Shown here: piece by piece, positions 37,845 through 46,351 of the stretch
Numbering within the stretch: the first letter of the stretch is position 1
Layout of the letters: each line of letters opens with the position of its first letter
From: an uncultured Bacteroidota bacterium
GTDB taxonomy: Bacteria; Bacteroidota; Bacteroidia; Chitinophagales; Chitinophagaceae
DNA length: 54,346 nucleotides
Assembly (NCBI GenBank): GCA_903904855.1
Contig: CAIVEH010000004.1
Location: 1 to 54,346 of the forward strand
Direction of reading: 5' to 3'
Notes under the pieces: model-generated
The model's input: the letters and a program-made list of their open reading frames with translations, nothing else
Database searches by the model: none
What the model was told of the DNA's origin: nothing
Position numbers and translations under genes: made by a program

Positions 37845-37873
37845 AATGCTCCCCATCCGGGGAGCATTTTTTT
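37845..37873 (+). terminator. Rho-independent terminator
   Basis: AATGCTCCCC (37845-37854), loop ATCC and GGGGAGCATT (37859-37868), followed by a T-run. Confidence 0.93.
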
Positions 37874-37966
37874 AATATTTTTTTAGCAAAAATGAAGCGG
37901 CTATTTATATTATTTATTTGGCGGGCAATGAAATAATCATTAAATTGCAGAGTCAAATGAAATACT

Positions 37967-38707
37967 ATGAGGAAGATATATCTACTATTATCCGGCATTT
38001 TTCTATTTATAAGCGCCTATAACGTTACTGCACAAACATTTAATTTCCAGAATGATACAGTTATTCTGACTTATACAGGTACAGGATTACAAAATCTTCC
38101 GGACTTAATAAATAATCCTTCAACTATAGTTACAGATAGTGTTACTATTAACTGGAAAGTAATTGCTACAGATTTTCCAACAGACTGGCAGGGTGCAACT
38201 GGTATCTGCGATAACAAACTCTGTTATAATTTCCCAGGTTTATGGCCTACATCTTTAAGGACTTCGTATCCATATCCTAATGGCTTAGGCGATTTTCACC
38301 TGCAGACAGCACTGACTACTACCACTCCGGCTTTTGATGCTGCAAATGGTTGCCATTATGTTACGGTTAGGGCCTATGATCATAACGTGCCTGCCGACTC
38401 TGCAACTATGACCTTTATAGTACGCAAAGGTTGTGCTACAACAGGCATCGTTAATCCAAAGCCTTCTGAGGAGATTGTTCTCTATCCTAATCCGGCATAT
38501 AGTGAAGTAAATGTAGTCTATGATGAAGCAAGCGATATTAAAAACATTGCCGTGTATAACATTATCGGAAAAGTGATGACTGTTTACAAAGTGAACGGTA
38601 ACAGCGCTAACCTCAACATTGAAAGCATTCCATCAGGTATCTATTTTGTAAGGCTCTACAACAGCACAGGTAGTGTAGTGGTTACAAGGAAATTTACCAA
38701 GCAATAA
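37967..38707 (+). CDS. Small secreted T9SS type A protein
   Basis: 246 aa. A signal peptide (L-L-L-S-G-I-F-L-F-I-S-A, cleavage near V-T-A-Q) leads into a single domain of about 150 residues with cysteines in I-C-D-N-K-L-C and N-G-C-H. This resembles the single beta-sandwich domain often seen in short T9SS cargo, with N-W-K-V-I-A-T-D-F-P near residue 65. A type A sorting domain follows (L-Y-P-N-P-A-Y-S to V-T-R-K-F). No enzymatic motif was seen. It is monocistronic, with terminators on both sides. Confidence 0.8.
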   Translation: MRKIYLLLSGIFLFISAYNVTAQTFNFQNDTVILTYTGTGLQNLPDLINNPSTIVTDSVTINWKVIATDFPTDWQGATGICDNKLCYNFPGLWPTSLRTSYPYPNGLGDFHLQTALTTTTPAFDAANGCHYVTVRAYDHNVPADSATMTFIVRKGCATTGIVNPKPSEEIVLYPNPAYSEVNVVYDEASDIKNIAVYNIIGKVMTVYKVNGNSANLNIESIPSGIYFVRLYNSTGSVVVTRKFTKQ

Positions 38708-38750
38708 TATTCCTGTAACCAATTGAAATAGGTTACTGAATAGATATACA

Positions 38751-38784
38751 ATAAATAAGGCTGCTCTTGGGTAGCCTTATTTAT
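38751..38784 (+). terminator. Hairpin terminator
   Basis: ATAAATAAGGCT (38751-38762) pairs perfectly with AGCCTTATTTAT (38773-38784) across a 10-base loop. It lies after the 246-aa gene. Confidence 0.8.
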
Positions 38785-38936
38785 TAATGCTATTACCTCT
38801 ACTGCCGGTAAAGTTAAATAAGTTCTTAAGGTTTATCGGGTTTGCAAATAGGTGGTTGTATGCTACTGGTATCAGTATCAATATTGTAAGCTCAATGCAG
38901 TTATTACAATGGGGATCGTAGATAATTTCGCAGTAA

Positions 38937-38983
38937 ACTTAGAACAACAAACCCTGCCATCAGCAGGGTTTGTTGTTCTAAGT
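38937..38983. terminator. 21-bp perfect hairpin downstream of gcvP
   Basis: Arms 38937-38957 and 38963-38983 are perfect complements around CATCA. The hairpin lies 46 bases beyond the gcvP stop on the minus strand and probably ends that transcript, but no T-tract follows on either strand. The rest of 38785-39029 shows nothing else. Confidence 0.6.
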
Positions 38984-39029
38984 CATTTGCAAATTTGCTC
39001 ATTAACAGATTGACGAATTGTCAAATTCT

Positions 39030-41921
39030 TCAAGCTTCTGCATAGCTTTCAGTAGGCTCGCAGGTACAAACCAGGTTGCGGTCGCCATAGGTGTTGTTTA
39101 CACGCGCTACGCTAGGCCAGAACTTGTTATTTCTTACATAGTGCAGCGGGAAGGCAGCCTGCTGACGTGTGTACTTATGGTTCCACTCGTCGGCAGTAAT
39201 TACGTGCTGTGTATGGGGTGCGTTCTTCAGCGCATTATCCACCTTATCAGCATGGCCTTCTTCTATGGCCCTTATCTCTTCACGGATACTGAGGAGTGCA
39301 TCACAGAAACGGTCCAGTTCGGCCTTGTCTTCACTTTCAGTAGGCTCAATCATAATGGTACCTGCTACAGGGAAGCTCATTGTTGGCGCATGGAAGCCAT
39401 AATCTATTAAGCGCTTGGCCACATCTTCGGCTTCAATCTCAGCACTCTTTTTGAATGGCCTGAGGTCTACAATAAACTCATGTGCACAGGTGCCACCGGG
39501 GCCCATGTACAGGATCTCAAAATCTTTCTCCAGGCGGGCACGCATATAGTTGGCATTAAGTATAGCATATTCTGTAGCCATACGCACACCTTTAGAGCCC
39601 AGCATCCGGATGTAACCATAAGAGATGAGCAAAATGCTGGCACTGCCGAAAGGAGCCGCACAAACCGCATGGCGGGCATCGGATGTTGATATCACATCAG
39701 AAGGCGAGAGCGATACATGGCCTGGCAGGAATGGTTCCAGGTGTTTCTTCACACATATAGGGCCCATACCGGGGCCGCCACCGCCGTGAGGTATGGCAAA
39801 GGTCTTATGCAGGTTCAGGTGGCATACATCGGCGCCTATAAGGCCGGGAGCAGTAAGGCCCACCTGTGCGTTCATATTAGCGCCATCCATGTAAACCTGG
39901 CCGCCATTGCTATGTACTATCTCTGTAATTTCTTTTATTGCCTCTTCAAATATACCATATGTGCTCGGGTAAGTGATCATTATCCCTGCAAGGTTGGCAG
40001 CATACTGTTCTGCTTTAGTTTTCAGGTCGGCAACATCTACATAGCCATTCTCCAACGCTTTAACCACTACTACTTTATAACCTGCCATAACAGCACTTGC
40101 AGGGTTGGTGCCATGAGCCGATATTGGTATCAGTATCACATCTCTGTGCCCGTCGTTGCGGCTCTCGTGGTAGCCACGGATAGCCAGAAGTCCGGCATAC
40201 TCGCCCTGTGCGCCACTGTTTGGCTGCAGGCTGCATGCATCGAATGCTGTTATTTCGCAAAGGTATTCGCTTAATTCTTTGGCAATCTGTGCATAACCGT
40301 CCCATTGGCCGGCAGGTGCAAATGGATGCATCTTGCCCCAGTGTGGCCAGCTCACAGGTATCATTTCGCTTGCTGCGTTCAGCTTCATGGTGCAACTACC
40401 CAGCGATATCATACTCTGGTTGAGGCTCAGGTCTTTGTTTTCCAGCATCTTAAGGTAGCGCATCATCTGCGTTTCGCTGTGGTGCTTGTTGAAAACCTGG
40501 TGAGTAAGAAACGGACTGGTGCGGGTAAGTGATTCAGGAATATGAGTCAGCGCAGTAGCCTCATCAATATTGAAAGAAGAAGGTTCATCAACATTGGTGA
40601 AGACACTTATAATATCCAGTACATCTCTTGAGGTAGTTGTTTCATCGAGCGAGATGCTGATTTTATTATCAGCATGATAGAAGAAATTGATTCCTTTTCC
40701 CTCAGCAACCAAACGGATTGCTGCTTTATCATTAGTAATTATAGTAATGGTATCGAAATGGGCTTTATTCAGTATCACCTGTCCGGCATCTTCAAGAGCA
40801 TTGCCCAGTGCCTGTGTAAGCGCTGCAACACGACGGGCAATATTTTTCAGTCCAACAGGTCCATGATAGATGGCATACATTGCAGCCATATTGGCCAGCA
40901 GCGCCTGTGCGGTACAGATATTTGAAGTAGCCTTTTCCCTTTTAATGTGCTGCTCGCGGGTGCCCAGCGCCATACGCAATGCCCTGTTGTTCTGGGCATC
41001 AATGCTCACACCAATGATACGGCCTGGAATAGCCCTTTTAAATTCGTCTTTAGTAGCAAAGAATGCCGCGTGTGGCCCGCCAAAGCCCATTGGCACACCA
41101 AAGCGCTGTGTACAGCCTATGGCAGCATCTGCGCCCAGCTCGCCAGGAGGTGTAAGCAGTGTAAGAGCCAGCAGGTCGGTAGCCATTACCACATAGCCAC
41201 CAGCTTCGTGCATAGTTGCTATAAAGCCACGGTAATCTTCCACACTTCCCCTGCAGTCTGGATATTGCACCAGGCCGCCGAAAAAGGTAATATCAATATC
41301 TGCCACCCTGAAGTCGCCGAATACTACTTCTATACCCAGTGGTTTAGCCCTGGTAAGTACCACATCCTTGGTTTGGGCAAACACATCATGGTCTACAAAA
41401 AACTTAGGGCGTTCAGGTTTTTTCGCATCCTTGTTGCAGGTATGAAAAAACATGTTCATAGCCTCAGCCGCTGCAGTAGCTTCATCCAGCAATGATGCAT
41501 TGGTAATCGGCATATCTGTAAGGTCGGCTACCATGGTCTGATAGTTAAGCAGACTCTCCAGACGGCCCTGGCTTATTTCGGCCTGGTAGGGTGTGTACTG
41601 GGTATACCATCCCGGGTTTTCAAATACGTTGCGCAATATTACGCTTGGCGTATGGGTATCGTAATACCCCTGGCCGATATAGTTTTTATTGAGTTTGTTC
41701 TTAAGGCTTACCTCTTTCAGTTCGGCCAGGTAGGCAGCCTCACTTTCCGCTTTTGGGATGTGCAGCTTATGGTCCATACGTATGCTGTCGGGCACCGTGC
41801 GGCCTATCAGTTCATCCATGTCTGCAACACCTATAGTGTCCAGCATTACCCTGGTATCATGTTCATTTGGCCCTATATGGCGGCCAATGAACTCCTCATT
41901 CTGAATGGAAAATAAATTCAT
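39030..41921 (-). CDS. gcvP: Glycine dehydrogenase (decarboxylating), P-protein
   Basis: 963 aa, the long single-chain form of the glycine cleavage P-protein. It decarboxylates glycine with pyridoxal phosphate and passes the aminomethyl group to the lipoyl H-protein. The PLP lysine is about residue 706 in N-L-H-K-T-F, followed by the glycine-rich [11 protein letters not shown]. The N-terminal half carries F-I-G-R-H-I-G-P and [10 protein letters not shown] as expected. Length is normal. The genes for the T- and H-proteins are not adjacent, which is usual in this phylum. A TACCTTTG element lies 55 bases upstream of the ATG. Confidence 0.98.
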   Translation of the reverse strand: MNLFSIQNEEFIGRHIGPNEHDTRVMLDTIGVADMDELIGRTVPDSIRMDHKLHIPKAESEAAYLAELKEVSLKNKLNKNYIGQGYYDTHTPSVILRNVFENPGWYTQYTPYQAEISQGRLESLLNYQTMVADLTDMPITNASLLDEATAAAEAMNMFFHTCNKDAKKPERPKFFVDHDVFAQTKDVVLTRAKPLGIEVVFGDFRVADIDITFFGGLVQYPDCRGSVEDYRGFIATMHEAGGYVVMATDLLALTLLTPPGELGADAAIGCTQRFGVPMGFGGPHAAFFATKDEFKRAIPGRIIGVSIDAQNNRALRMALGTREQHIKREKATSNICTAQALLANMAAMYAIYHGPVGLKNIARRVAALTQALGNALEDAGQVILNKAHFDTITIITNDKAAIRLVAEGKGINFFYHADNKISISLDETTTSRDVLDIISVFTNVDEPSSFNIDEATALTHIPESLTRTSPFLTHQVFNKHHSETQMMRYLKMLENKDLSLNQSMISLGSCTMKLNAASEMIPVSWPHWGKMHPFAPAGQWDGYAQIAKELSEYLCEITAFDACSLQPNSGAQGEYAGLLAIRGYHESRNDGHRDVILIPISAHGTNPASAVMAGYKVVVVKALENGYVDVADLKTKAEQYAANLAGIMITYPSTYGIFEEAIKEITEIVHSNGGQVYMDGANMNAQVGLTAPGLIGADVCHLNLHKTFAIPHGGGGPGMGPICVKKHLEPFLPGHVSLSPSDVISTSDARHAVCAAPFGSASILLISYGYIRMLGSKGVRMATEYAILNANYMRARLEKDFEILYMGPGGTCAHEFIVDLRPFKKSAEIEAEDVAKRLIDYGFHAPTMSFPVAGTIMIEPTESEDKAELDRFCDALLSIREEIRAIEEGHADKVDNALKNAPHTQHVITADEWNHKYTRQQAAFPLHYVRNNKFWPSVARVNNTYGDRNLVCTCEPTESYAEA

Positions 41922-41975
41922 AATACAGTCGGAAGTGTTTAGTATTTAGCAGAAAAATAAAGGTAAAATGAGGCG

Positions 41976-41983
41976 CAAAGGTA
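41976..41983 (-). promoter_or_regulatory. Candidate -7 element for gcvP (TACCTTTG)
   Basis: Read on the minus strand this is TACCTTTG, an exact TAnnTTTG match, placing the transcript start about 50 bases before the gcvP ATG. No clear -33 TTTG is seen. Confidence 0.45.
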
Positions 41984-42307
41984 ATTGAAATATGGGATTT
42001 ATTTGATGATAGCGGTCATAAAGTGATATTGCACTACCAGCTGGTTAAAAATGTGCAATATTAAGTCTCACGCAAAAGAGGCGCAAAGCCGCAATTATAA
42101 TAGTTGATAATTAGTATATTGTAAAAATTAAGCCCGCAAAACCATCAATAAGTACAATGCACAATTAAATGAATCTTAAAGTATAGATTGCCCGGGAATC
42201 TGTTCCAATTGTTTTTCTGCAATTCGGCTGATAACCAGTTGATACATATCAATCAGTTACACCTTTATCCTGTAACCTTTTTTTTGCTTCATCCCAGTCG
42301 CTCTACT

Positions 42308-42368
42308 ATTATCAGAAGTGTTATTATGAAAATATAAATTTCTATTTACACCCTATTTGCACCCTACT
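42308..42368. repeat. 61-bp direct repeat, copy 1
   Basis: It matches 42517-42577 with four visible substitutions. The core is CAGAAGTGTTATTATGA, with TTTCTATTTACACCCTATTT near the end. Confidence 0.8.
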
Positions 42369-42457
42369 TTTGTCTGAACCAGAATTTATAGAATTAATGA
42401 ATTTTCAGAATTTCATGGTGACCTCGTGTCCTCAAAAAATAATTTACTAAACCGATA

Positions 42458-42488
42458 CACCCTATTTTATAAAATTATTGATAGGGTG
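42458..42488. repeat. Inverted CACCCTAT pair
   Basis: CACCCTAT (42458-42465) and ATAGGGTG (42481-42488) can form an 8-bp stem with a 15-base AT-only-rich loop. The same ACACCCTATTT word occurs in both copies of the flanking direct repeat. Confidence 0.5.
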
Positions 42489-42516
42489 AAATTGTTTCCT
42501 GAAACTTCCTTAACCC

Positions 42517-42577
42517 ATTACCAGAAGTGTTATTATGAGAATGTAAATTTCTATTTACACCCTATTTGCACCATACT
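42517..42577. repeat. 61-bp direct repeat, copy 2
   Basis: The second copy of 42308-42368, 209 bases downstream and in the same orientation. Confidence 0.8.
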
Positions 42578-42730
42578 GCATCTACTGATTCCTTGGGAAC
42601 CGGGGTATATTATGAATTTAATTAAATGAGTGGCTAAATATTTCTGAACAAATTTCACCGAATTTTTTTTCTCAAGTTTTAGTGTTAGTTTGTTATTGAA
42701 ATTCAATCAGTTATCAGAAAAAAGCAGCGC

Positions 42731-42763
42731 AAAACTGAACAAAAACTGAACAAAAACTGTACA
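42731..42763. repeat. 11-bp tandem repeat, three units
   Basis: AAAACTGAACA, AAAACTGAACA and AAAACTGTACA lie end to end. Confidence 0.75.
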
Positions 42764-42991
42764 TTGCCAACTTAAGCATTTAATATTTATGGCATAATAT
42801 CTAATTTAATTGGATTTAATGATCTTTTATGGCACAAATGTATTGCATATAATTGACAATTCCAAATTAATGTGTATCTTATTTTGGATTTTAACGAATG
42901 TTTAAACCGTAATTTCTATTGAGCTGAAGCGAAAGCTATGGCAGATTAGGGAAACGAATTGCTTATACCTGTGGGGTTCTTTCCGGTTTGG

Positions 42992-43267
42992 TCAAAACAG
43001 GTCAGCGTGTGTGCCGGTACTTATCAAAATTAAAATGTTGCCGGCTTCATCAACCCGCCATATCAACAGCCAATCAGGTTGAATTTGGCATTCCCGGTAA
43101 TCAATAAAGTTACCGCTAAGTTTATGAGCTTTGTGTTTTGCAGGCAAAGAGTTCTGATTAACAATTGTTGCAATCACATTTTGTATCAATGACTTTTTAT
43201 AACCCCTCTTCAATGCCGGTTTATACTCTCTTTTGAATTTAGTAGTATATTCTAGCTGATAAATTAT
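42992..43267 (-). pseudogene. YafQ-family toxin with lost start codon
   Basis: A 91-codon frame from ATA 43267 reads I-I-Y-Q-L-E-Y-T-T-K-F-K-R-E-Y at the start and ends H-K-L-S-G-N-F-x-D-Y-R-E-C-Q-I-Q-P-D-W-L-L-I-W and T-G-T-H-A-D-L-F. This is the full length and layout of the RelE-superfamily ribosome-dependent mRNA endonuclease YafQ (about 92 aa). The only ATG/GTG/TTG-type start is TTG 43213, which would drop the first 18 residues. The first codon ATA overlaps the antitoxin stop TAA, exactly where an ATGA overlap would be expected. The active-site histidine of the A/C-H-x-x-P-D-W motif is glutamine here, while the aspartate and the C-terminal His and Phe are kept. Probably inactive. Confidence 0.72.
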
Positions 43268-43453
43268 TTTTCCAGATCGGCAAATAATTGATTCAAAGTT
43301 GCTGCTTTAATAGTCTTACCCTTGTGCATCAGTAATTGACTACTTTGTTGCCTTATTGGTATCCTTGATAATTCTTGCAAATGGCATAGTTTCCACCAGC
43401 TCCACAAACTTTTTAGCCTGTTTTGTTTAAATATCTATAGTTATGCAGGTCAT
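43264..43453 (-). pseudogene. Decayed antitoxin upstream of the YafQ-like gene
   Basis: From ATG 43453 the minus strand reads M-T-C-I-T-I-D-I, then TAA (43427-43429), then an open T-K-Q-A-K-K-F-V-E-L-V-E-T-M-P-F-A-R-I-I-K to a TAG at 43340. A second frame then gives Q-L-L-M-H-K-G-K-T-I-K-A-A-T-L-N-Q-L-F-A-D-L-E-K and a stop that overlaps the toxin frame. This looks like one antitoxin gene broken by a nonsense change and a frameshift. The short M-T-x-I-T-I-D start is typical of small Bacteroidota antitoxins. If the 21-codon piece from ATG 43327 is translated it could only be a C-terminal toxin-binding tail. Confidence 0.55.
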
Positions 43454-43752
43454 AGCTGTATCTGTTACTTATCAAAGATTAAAAAGAAACAAACGTAAAA
43501 CAAATTCAGTTTAAGTTATCGGTTTAGGTTGGTTGTTGTGATTTACTTAAAACGCATTATTCAGATAAAGGACAATCTACGGGTGTAGCAGGATTGTTAG
43601 CAATAGCTACAATCCCCCAAATAAACCTTGGTATCATAATTTATAGTTATCAGCCCATGCTGCTGGTATCTTTCTTAGGTAAACTCAAAAAACTATTCTT
43701 TGCACTACTGGTAGTATTTACCATTGATTAGTGCAGGTAAGGATTTAATTTC
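43454..43752. other. Intergenic region upstream of the SDR gene
   Basis: No gene recognised. A short imperfect hairpin (GGATTGTTAGC ... GCTACAATCC, about 43591-43615) is the only structure seen. Confidence 0.4.
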
Positions 43753-43760
43753 TACTTTTG
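43753..43760 (+). promoter_or_regulatory. Candidate -7 element for the SDR gene (TACTTTTG)
   Basis: An exact TAnnTTTG match ending eight bases before the ATG, which would give a transcript with almost no leader. No -33 element was seen at the usual spacing. Confidence 0.4.
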
Positions 43761-43767
43761 ACCCATC

Positions 43768-44556
43768 ATGTTATCTCTCAATCTTACCGGAAAAACCGCC
43801 CTTATCGGGGGCAGTACACAGGGCATTGGCCTGGCATCAGCGCAGGCGCTGGCATCTATGGGGGCTCGTTGCGTGCTTGTTTCAAGAAATGAAGAAAAAC
43901 TCAGGGCCGCAATATCGGGCCTCGATACCTCTAAGGGCCAGTTGCATTACTACCTCGTGGCCGATTATTCAAAACCAGAACAGGTTAGTGATGTTATTGC
44001 CGCATTTTTAAAAGATAATGTTGTGCATATACTCGTGAACAACAGCGGCGGCCCGGCTGGCGGCCCAATAATGAATGCCAAACCGGAAGAATTTATCAGC
44101 GCCTTCAATCAGCATCTTATCTGCAACCATATCATCACCCGGCTGGTGGCTGAAGGCATGAAGAAGGAAGGATATGGGCGCATAATCAATATCATCTCCA
44201 CATCTGTAAAAATTCCTCTGAAAGACCTTGGTGTCTCGAATACTATCCGCGGCGCAGTAGCCTCCTGGGCAAAAACAATGGCCAATGAACTGGGCCAGTT
44301 TGGCATCACTGTGAATAATGTGCTACCTGGAGCCACCTCTACCGAAAGGCTGGCGACCATTATACATAACAAAGCAGCTAAAACCGGAAAAAGCAAGGAG
44401 GATGTAGAACACGAAATGATGGAGGAAGTACCCGCCCGTCGGTTTGGGAAGCCAGAGGAAATTGCAGCCATGGTGGCCTTCCTGGCAAGCCCTGCAGCGG
44501 CCTATGTAAACGGCACATCTATACCTGTTGATGGAGGAAGGACGGGTAGTATATGA
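43768..44556 (+). CDS. SDR-family oxidoreductase lacking the YxxxK motif
   Basis: 262 aa. The Rossmann nucleotide motif G-G-S-T-Q-G-I-G is at about residues 14-21, N-N-S-G-G-P at about 90-95, and P-V-D-G-G-R-T at the C-terminus as in FabG-like enzymes. The catalytic serine is in I-I-N-I-I-S. The usual Y-x-x-x-K is absent: the aligned segment reads S-N-T-I-R, so tyrosine is replaced by serine and lysine by arginine. I recall a FabG-like subgroup with L-S-N-x-x-R here. The substrate is unknown and ordinary dehydrogenase chemistry is doubtful. It is monocistronic, just upstream of the act operon but with a 289-base gap. Confidence 0.85.
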   Translation: MLSLNLTGKTALIGGSTQGIGLASAQALASMGARCVLVSRNEEKLRAAISGLDTSKGQLHYYLVADYSKPEQVSDVIAAFLKDNVVHILVNNSGGPAGGPIMNAKPEEFISAFNQHLICNHIITRLVAEGMKKEGYGRIINIISTSVKIPLKDLGVSNTIRGAVASWAKTMANELGQFGITVNNVLPGATSTERLATIIHNKAAKTGKSKEDVEHEMMEEVPARRFGKPEEIAAMVAFLASPAAAYVNGTSIPVDGGRTGSI

Positions 44557-44793
44557 CCGCAGGGTATTTAATAAAACAATAATCGTACTGCTTTCATTTT
44601 GCCGCGCTCTATTAATAAAAAATAGAAAAATGAGTACATTTCCAAATGAGACCCGAAACTCCGGTATAAACCATGAGAATTCTATGACAAAAAAGAAATT
44701 AGAATTTTTTTTATAACAAAAAATCGGCTGAAACCCGCGCCAATGCTGAAAAACATTTTTTACTAAATATGTACAACTTTTGATGATAGTTTG
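44557..44793. other. Intergenic region upstream of the act operon
   Basis: AT-rich, with no gene recognised. It ends in the candidate act promoter. Confidence 0.4.
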
Positions 44794-44801
44794 TAGTTTT
44801 G
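44794..44801 (+). promoter_or_regulatory. actA: Candidate act operon -7 element (TAGTTTTG)
   Basis: An exact TAnnTTTG match. If used, the transcript starts near 44807, downstream of ATG 44780 and 40 bases before GTG 44846. This supports the GTG as the actA start. Confidence 0.5.
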
Positions 44802-44845
44802 CCACCGCTTTTAACAAAGGAAAGTTAATTTTCAATTTTATTCCT

Positions 44846-46129
44846 GTGCCAGAATCATTAAAGCCATTGTTCAGAACCGGCTCCCGCAGCTTGTTCTCGT
44901 TTTTTATCGTTTTGCTATTATGCAATGTTCCCGCTACTGCAGCACCCGATGGGAAGGCGCTTTTCATGTCTAACTGTGCTGCGTGCCATAATCCGCTGAA
45001 GGATGCGACAGGGCCTGCATTGCAGAATATCGACAAGACCTTTCCGGACAAGGAATGGGGCTATAAGTGGGTGCATAACTCATCTACACTTGTAGCAGCC
45101 GGTGACCCGACTGCTGTAGCCATTTTCAATAAGTTCAATAAAACCCCGATGACTGCTTTCCCGCAGTTATCCAACGAGGATATTGATGCTATTCTGAAGT
45201 ATGTTGATGAATTTAAAGCTCCTGTTGCTGCGGCTGCACCTGCAGCTGGCGCTGAAGCAACAGAATCAAATGGCTGGATTTATTCAGTAATCACACTTGC
45301 GCTTTTATTGCTGGTAATTATTCTGTGGCGCTCAAATCAGGGACTGAAGCGTATAGCCAACGAAAAAGAAGGAATTCCTAACGAAAGGGAAATGCCAATT
45401 TACCGCAGCAAACTGGTAATAGCTATTACTGCTATCCTGTTGTTCATATTGGCAGGTTACTGGCTCGTAAACGGCGCCATCAATGAAGGCCGCCAGCAGA
45501 ACTACCAGCCATTGCAACCGATCTATTATTCGCACAAAGTACATGCCGGTATCAACCAGATCAATTGTCTTTATTGCCATGCCGGCGCTGAGAAGAGCCG
45601 CCAGGCTATGATTCCTTCATCCAATGTGTGTATGAACTGCCACAAACAGATCAATTCTTACTCGGGTGGTGAAGGCGCCGATGCTCATATCCTTAAGACT
45701 GCTGAAGGCAGAACCATCAATGGTACCGAGCAGATTCAGATGCTGTATAAATATGCAGGATGGGATCCGGCCAAGAAAGATTACATCCGCGATGCCAAGG
45801 GTAACATTATGGCTACTCCTATACAGTGGGTAAAAATTCATAACCTTCCTGATCACGTTTACTTCAATCACTCACAGCACGTAAAAGTTGGCCAGATCCA
45901 GTGTCAGCGTTGCCATGGTGCCATTCAGGAAATGGACGAGGTTTACCAGTTCGCTCCTTTATCAATGGGCTGGTGTATTAACTGTCATCGCCAGACAGAA
46001 GTGAAATTTACTGAGAACAATTACTACAGCGTTTTTGAAAAATATCATGATGAGCTGAAATCCGGTAAACGTGATAAAGTAACTGAAGCTGATATGGGTG
46101 GTTTGGAGTGCCAGAAATGCCATTATTAA
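44846..46129 (+). CDS. actA: Alternative complex III subunit A, multihaem cytochrome c
   Basis: About 427 aa from GTG 44846; ATG 44780 would add 22 residues that do not fit a signal peptide and lies upstream of the likely promoter. A signal sequence is followed by a mono-haem domain with C-A-A-C-H, two membrane helices (about 145-161 and 190-208) and a pentahaem domain with C-L-Y-C-H, C-M-N-C-H, C-Q-R-C-H, C-I-N-C-H and C-Q-K-C-H, six haem sites in all. The mono-haem and pentahaem parts are fused, as in other Bacteroidota. It accepts electrons within the quinol:cytochrome c oxidoreductase complex. It is the first gene of the operon. Confidence 0.93.
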   Translation: MPESLKPLFRTGSRSLFSFFIVLLLCNVPATAAPDGKALFMSNCAACHNPLKDATGPALQNIDKTFPDKEWGYKWVHNSSTLVAAGDPTAVAIFNKFNKTPMTAFPQLSNEDIDAILKYVDEFKAPVAAAAPAAGAEATESNGWIYSVITLALLLLVIILWRSNQGLKRIANEKEGIPNEREMPIYRSKLVIAITAILLFILAGYWLVNGAINEGRQQNYQPLQPIYYSHKVHAGINQINCLYCHAGAEKSRQAMIPSSNVCMNCHKQINSYSGGEGADAHILKTAEGRTINGTEQIQMLYKYAGWDPAKKDYIRDAKGNIMATPIQWVKIHNLPDHVYFNHSQHVKVGQIQCQRCHGAIQEMDEVYQFAPLSMGWCINCHRQTEVKFTENNYYSVFEKYHDELKSGKRDKVTEADMGGLECQKCHY

Positions 46130-46138
46130 TCCCCGAAA

Positions 46139-46158
46139 CCCCCTGCCTCTAAAGGGGG
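46139..46158 (+). other. Intra-operon hairpin between actA and actB
   Basis: CCCCCT (46139-46144) can pair with AGGGGG (46153-46158). It resembles a GC-rich intergenic palindrome I recall from Bacteroidota and could mark transcript processing or partial attenuation. Confidence 0.4.
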
Positions 46159-46351
46159 GGTACTTAGGAATTAATATTTGGGCTTAGGAAGATTGATTGA
46201 GCTTTTTGGAAAGTATTAAATAAATTTTGTGATCCAGAAATTTCATCTTGGTTACAGAGCAACAAAATAACAGTAGGGTAAAAGGCAGATAAAAAGCTGA
46301 TTACCTCTTATAAAAGACTTAGACTTTTTTAAAGAATTTTGAATTTGCAAT

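Larger units (their letters stand above)
41984..42991. other. Gene-free repeat-bearing region
   Basis: About 1 kb without a believable gene. It contains a remnant of a GCAAAG-type repeat (42066-42094, CTCACGCAAAAGAGGCGCAAAG), two copies of a 61-bp direct repeat, an inverted CACCCTAT pair and an 11-bp tandem repeat. Short open frames here have no recognisable product. Confidence 0.55.

Noticed and set aside
39717-40274. A 185-codon plus-strand frame inside gcvP
   Set aside because: It lies fully antisense to a well-conserved gene and has no family features.
42426-42629. A 67-codon plus-strand frame in the repeat region
   Set aside because: It runs through the second 61-bp repeat and the inverted CACCCTAT pair, so it is explained by repeat sequence.
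44780-44845. ATG 44780 as the actA start
   Set aside because: It adds residues unlike a signal peptide and lies upstream of the TAGTTTTG element; GTG 44846 gives a normal signal sequence.
44323-45051. A 242-codon minus-strand frame across the SDR gene end and actA start
   Set aside because: It overlaps two confident genes and their intergenic promoter, and its product looks like no known protein.
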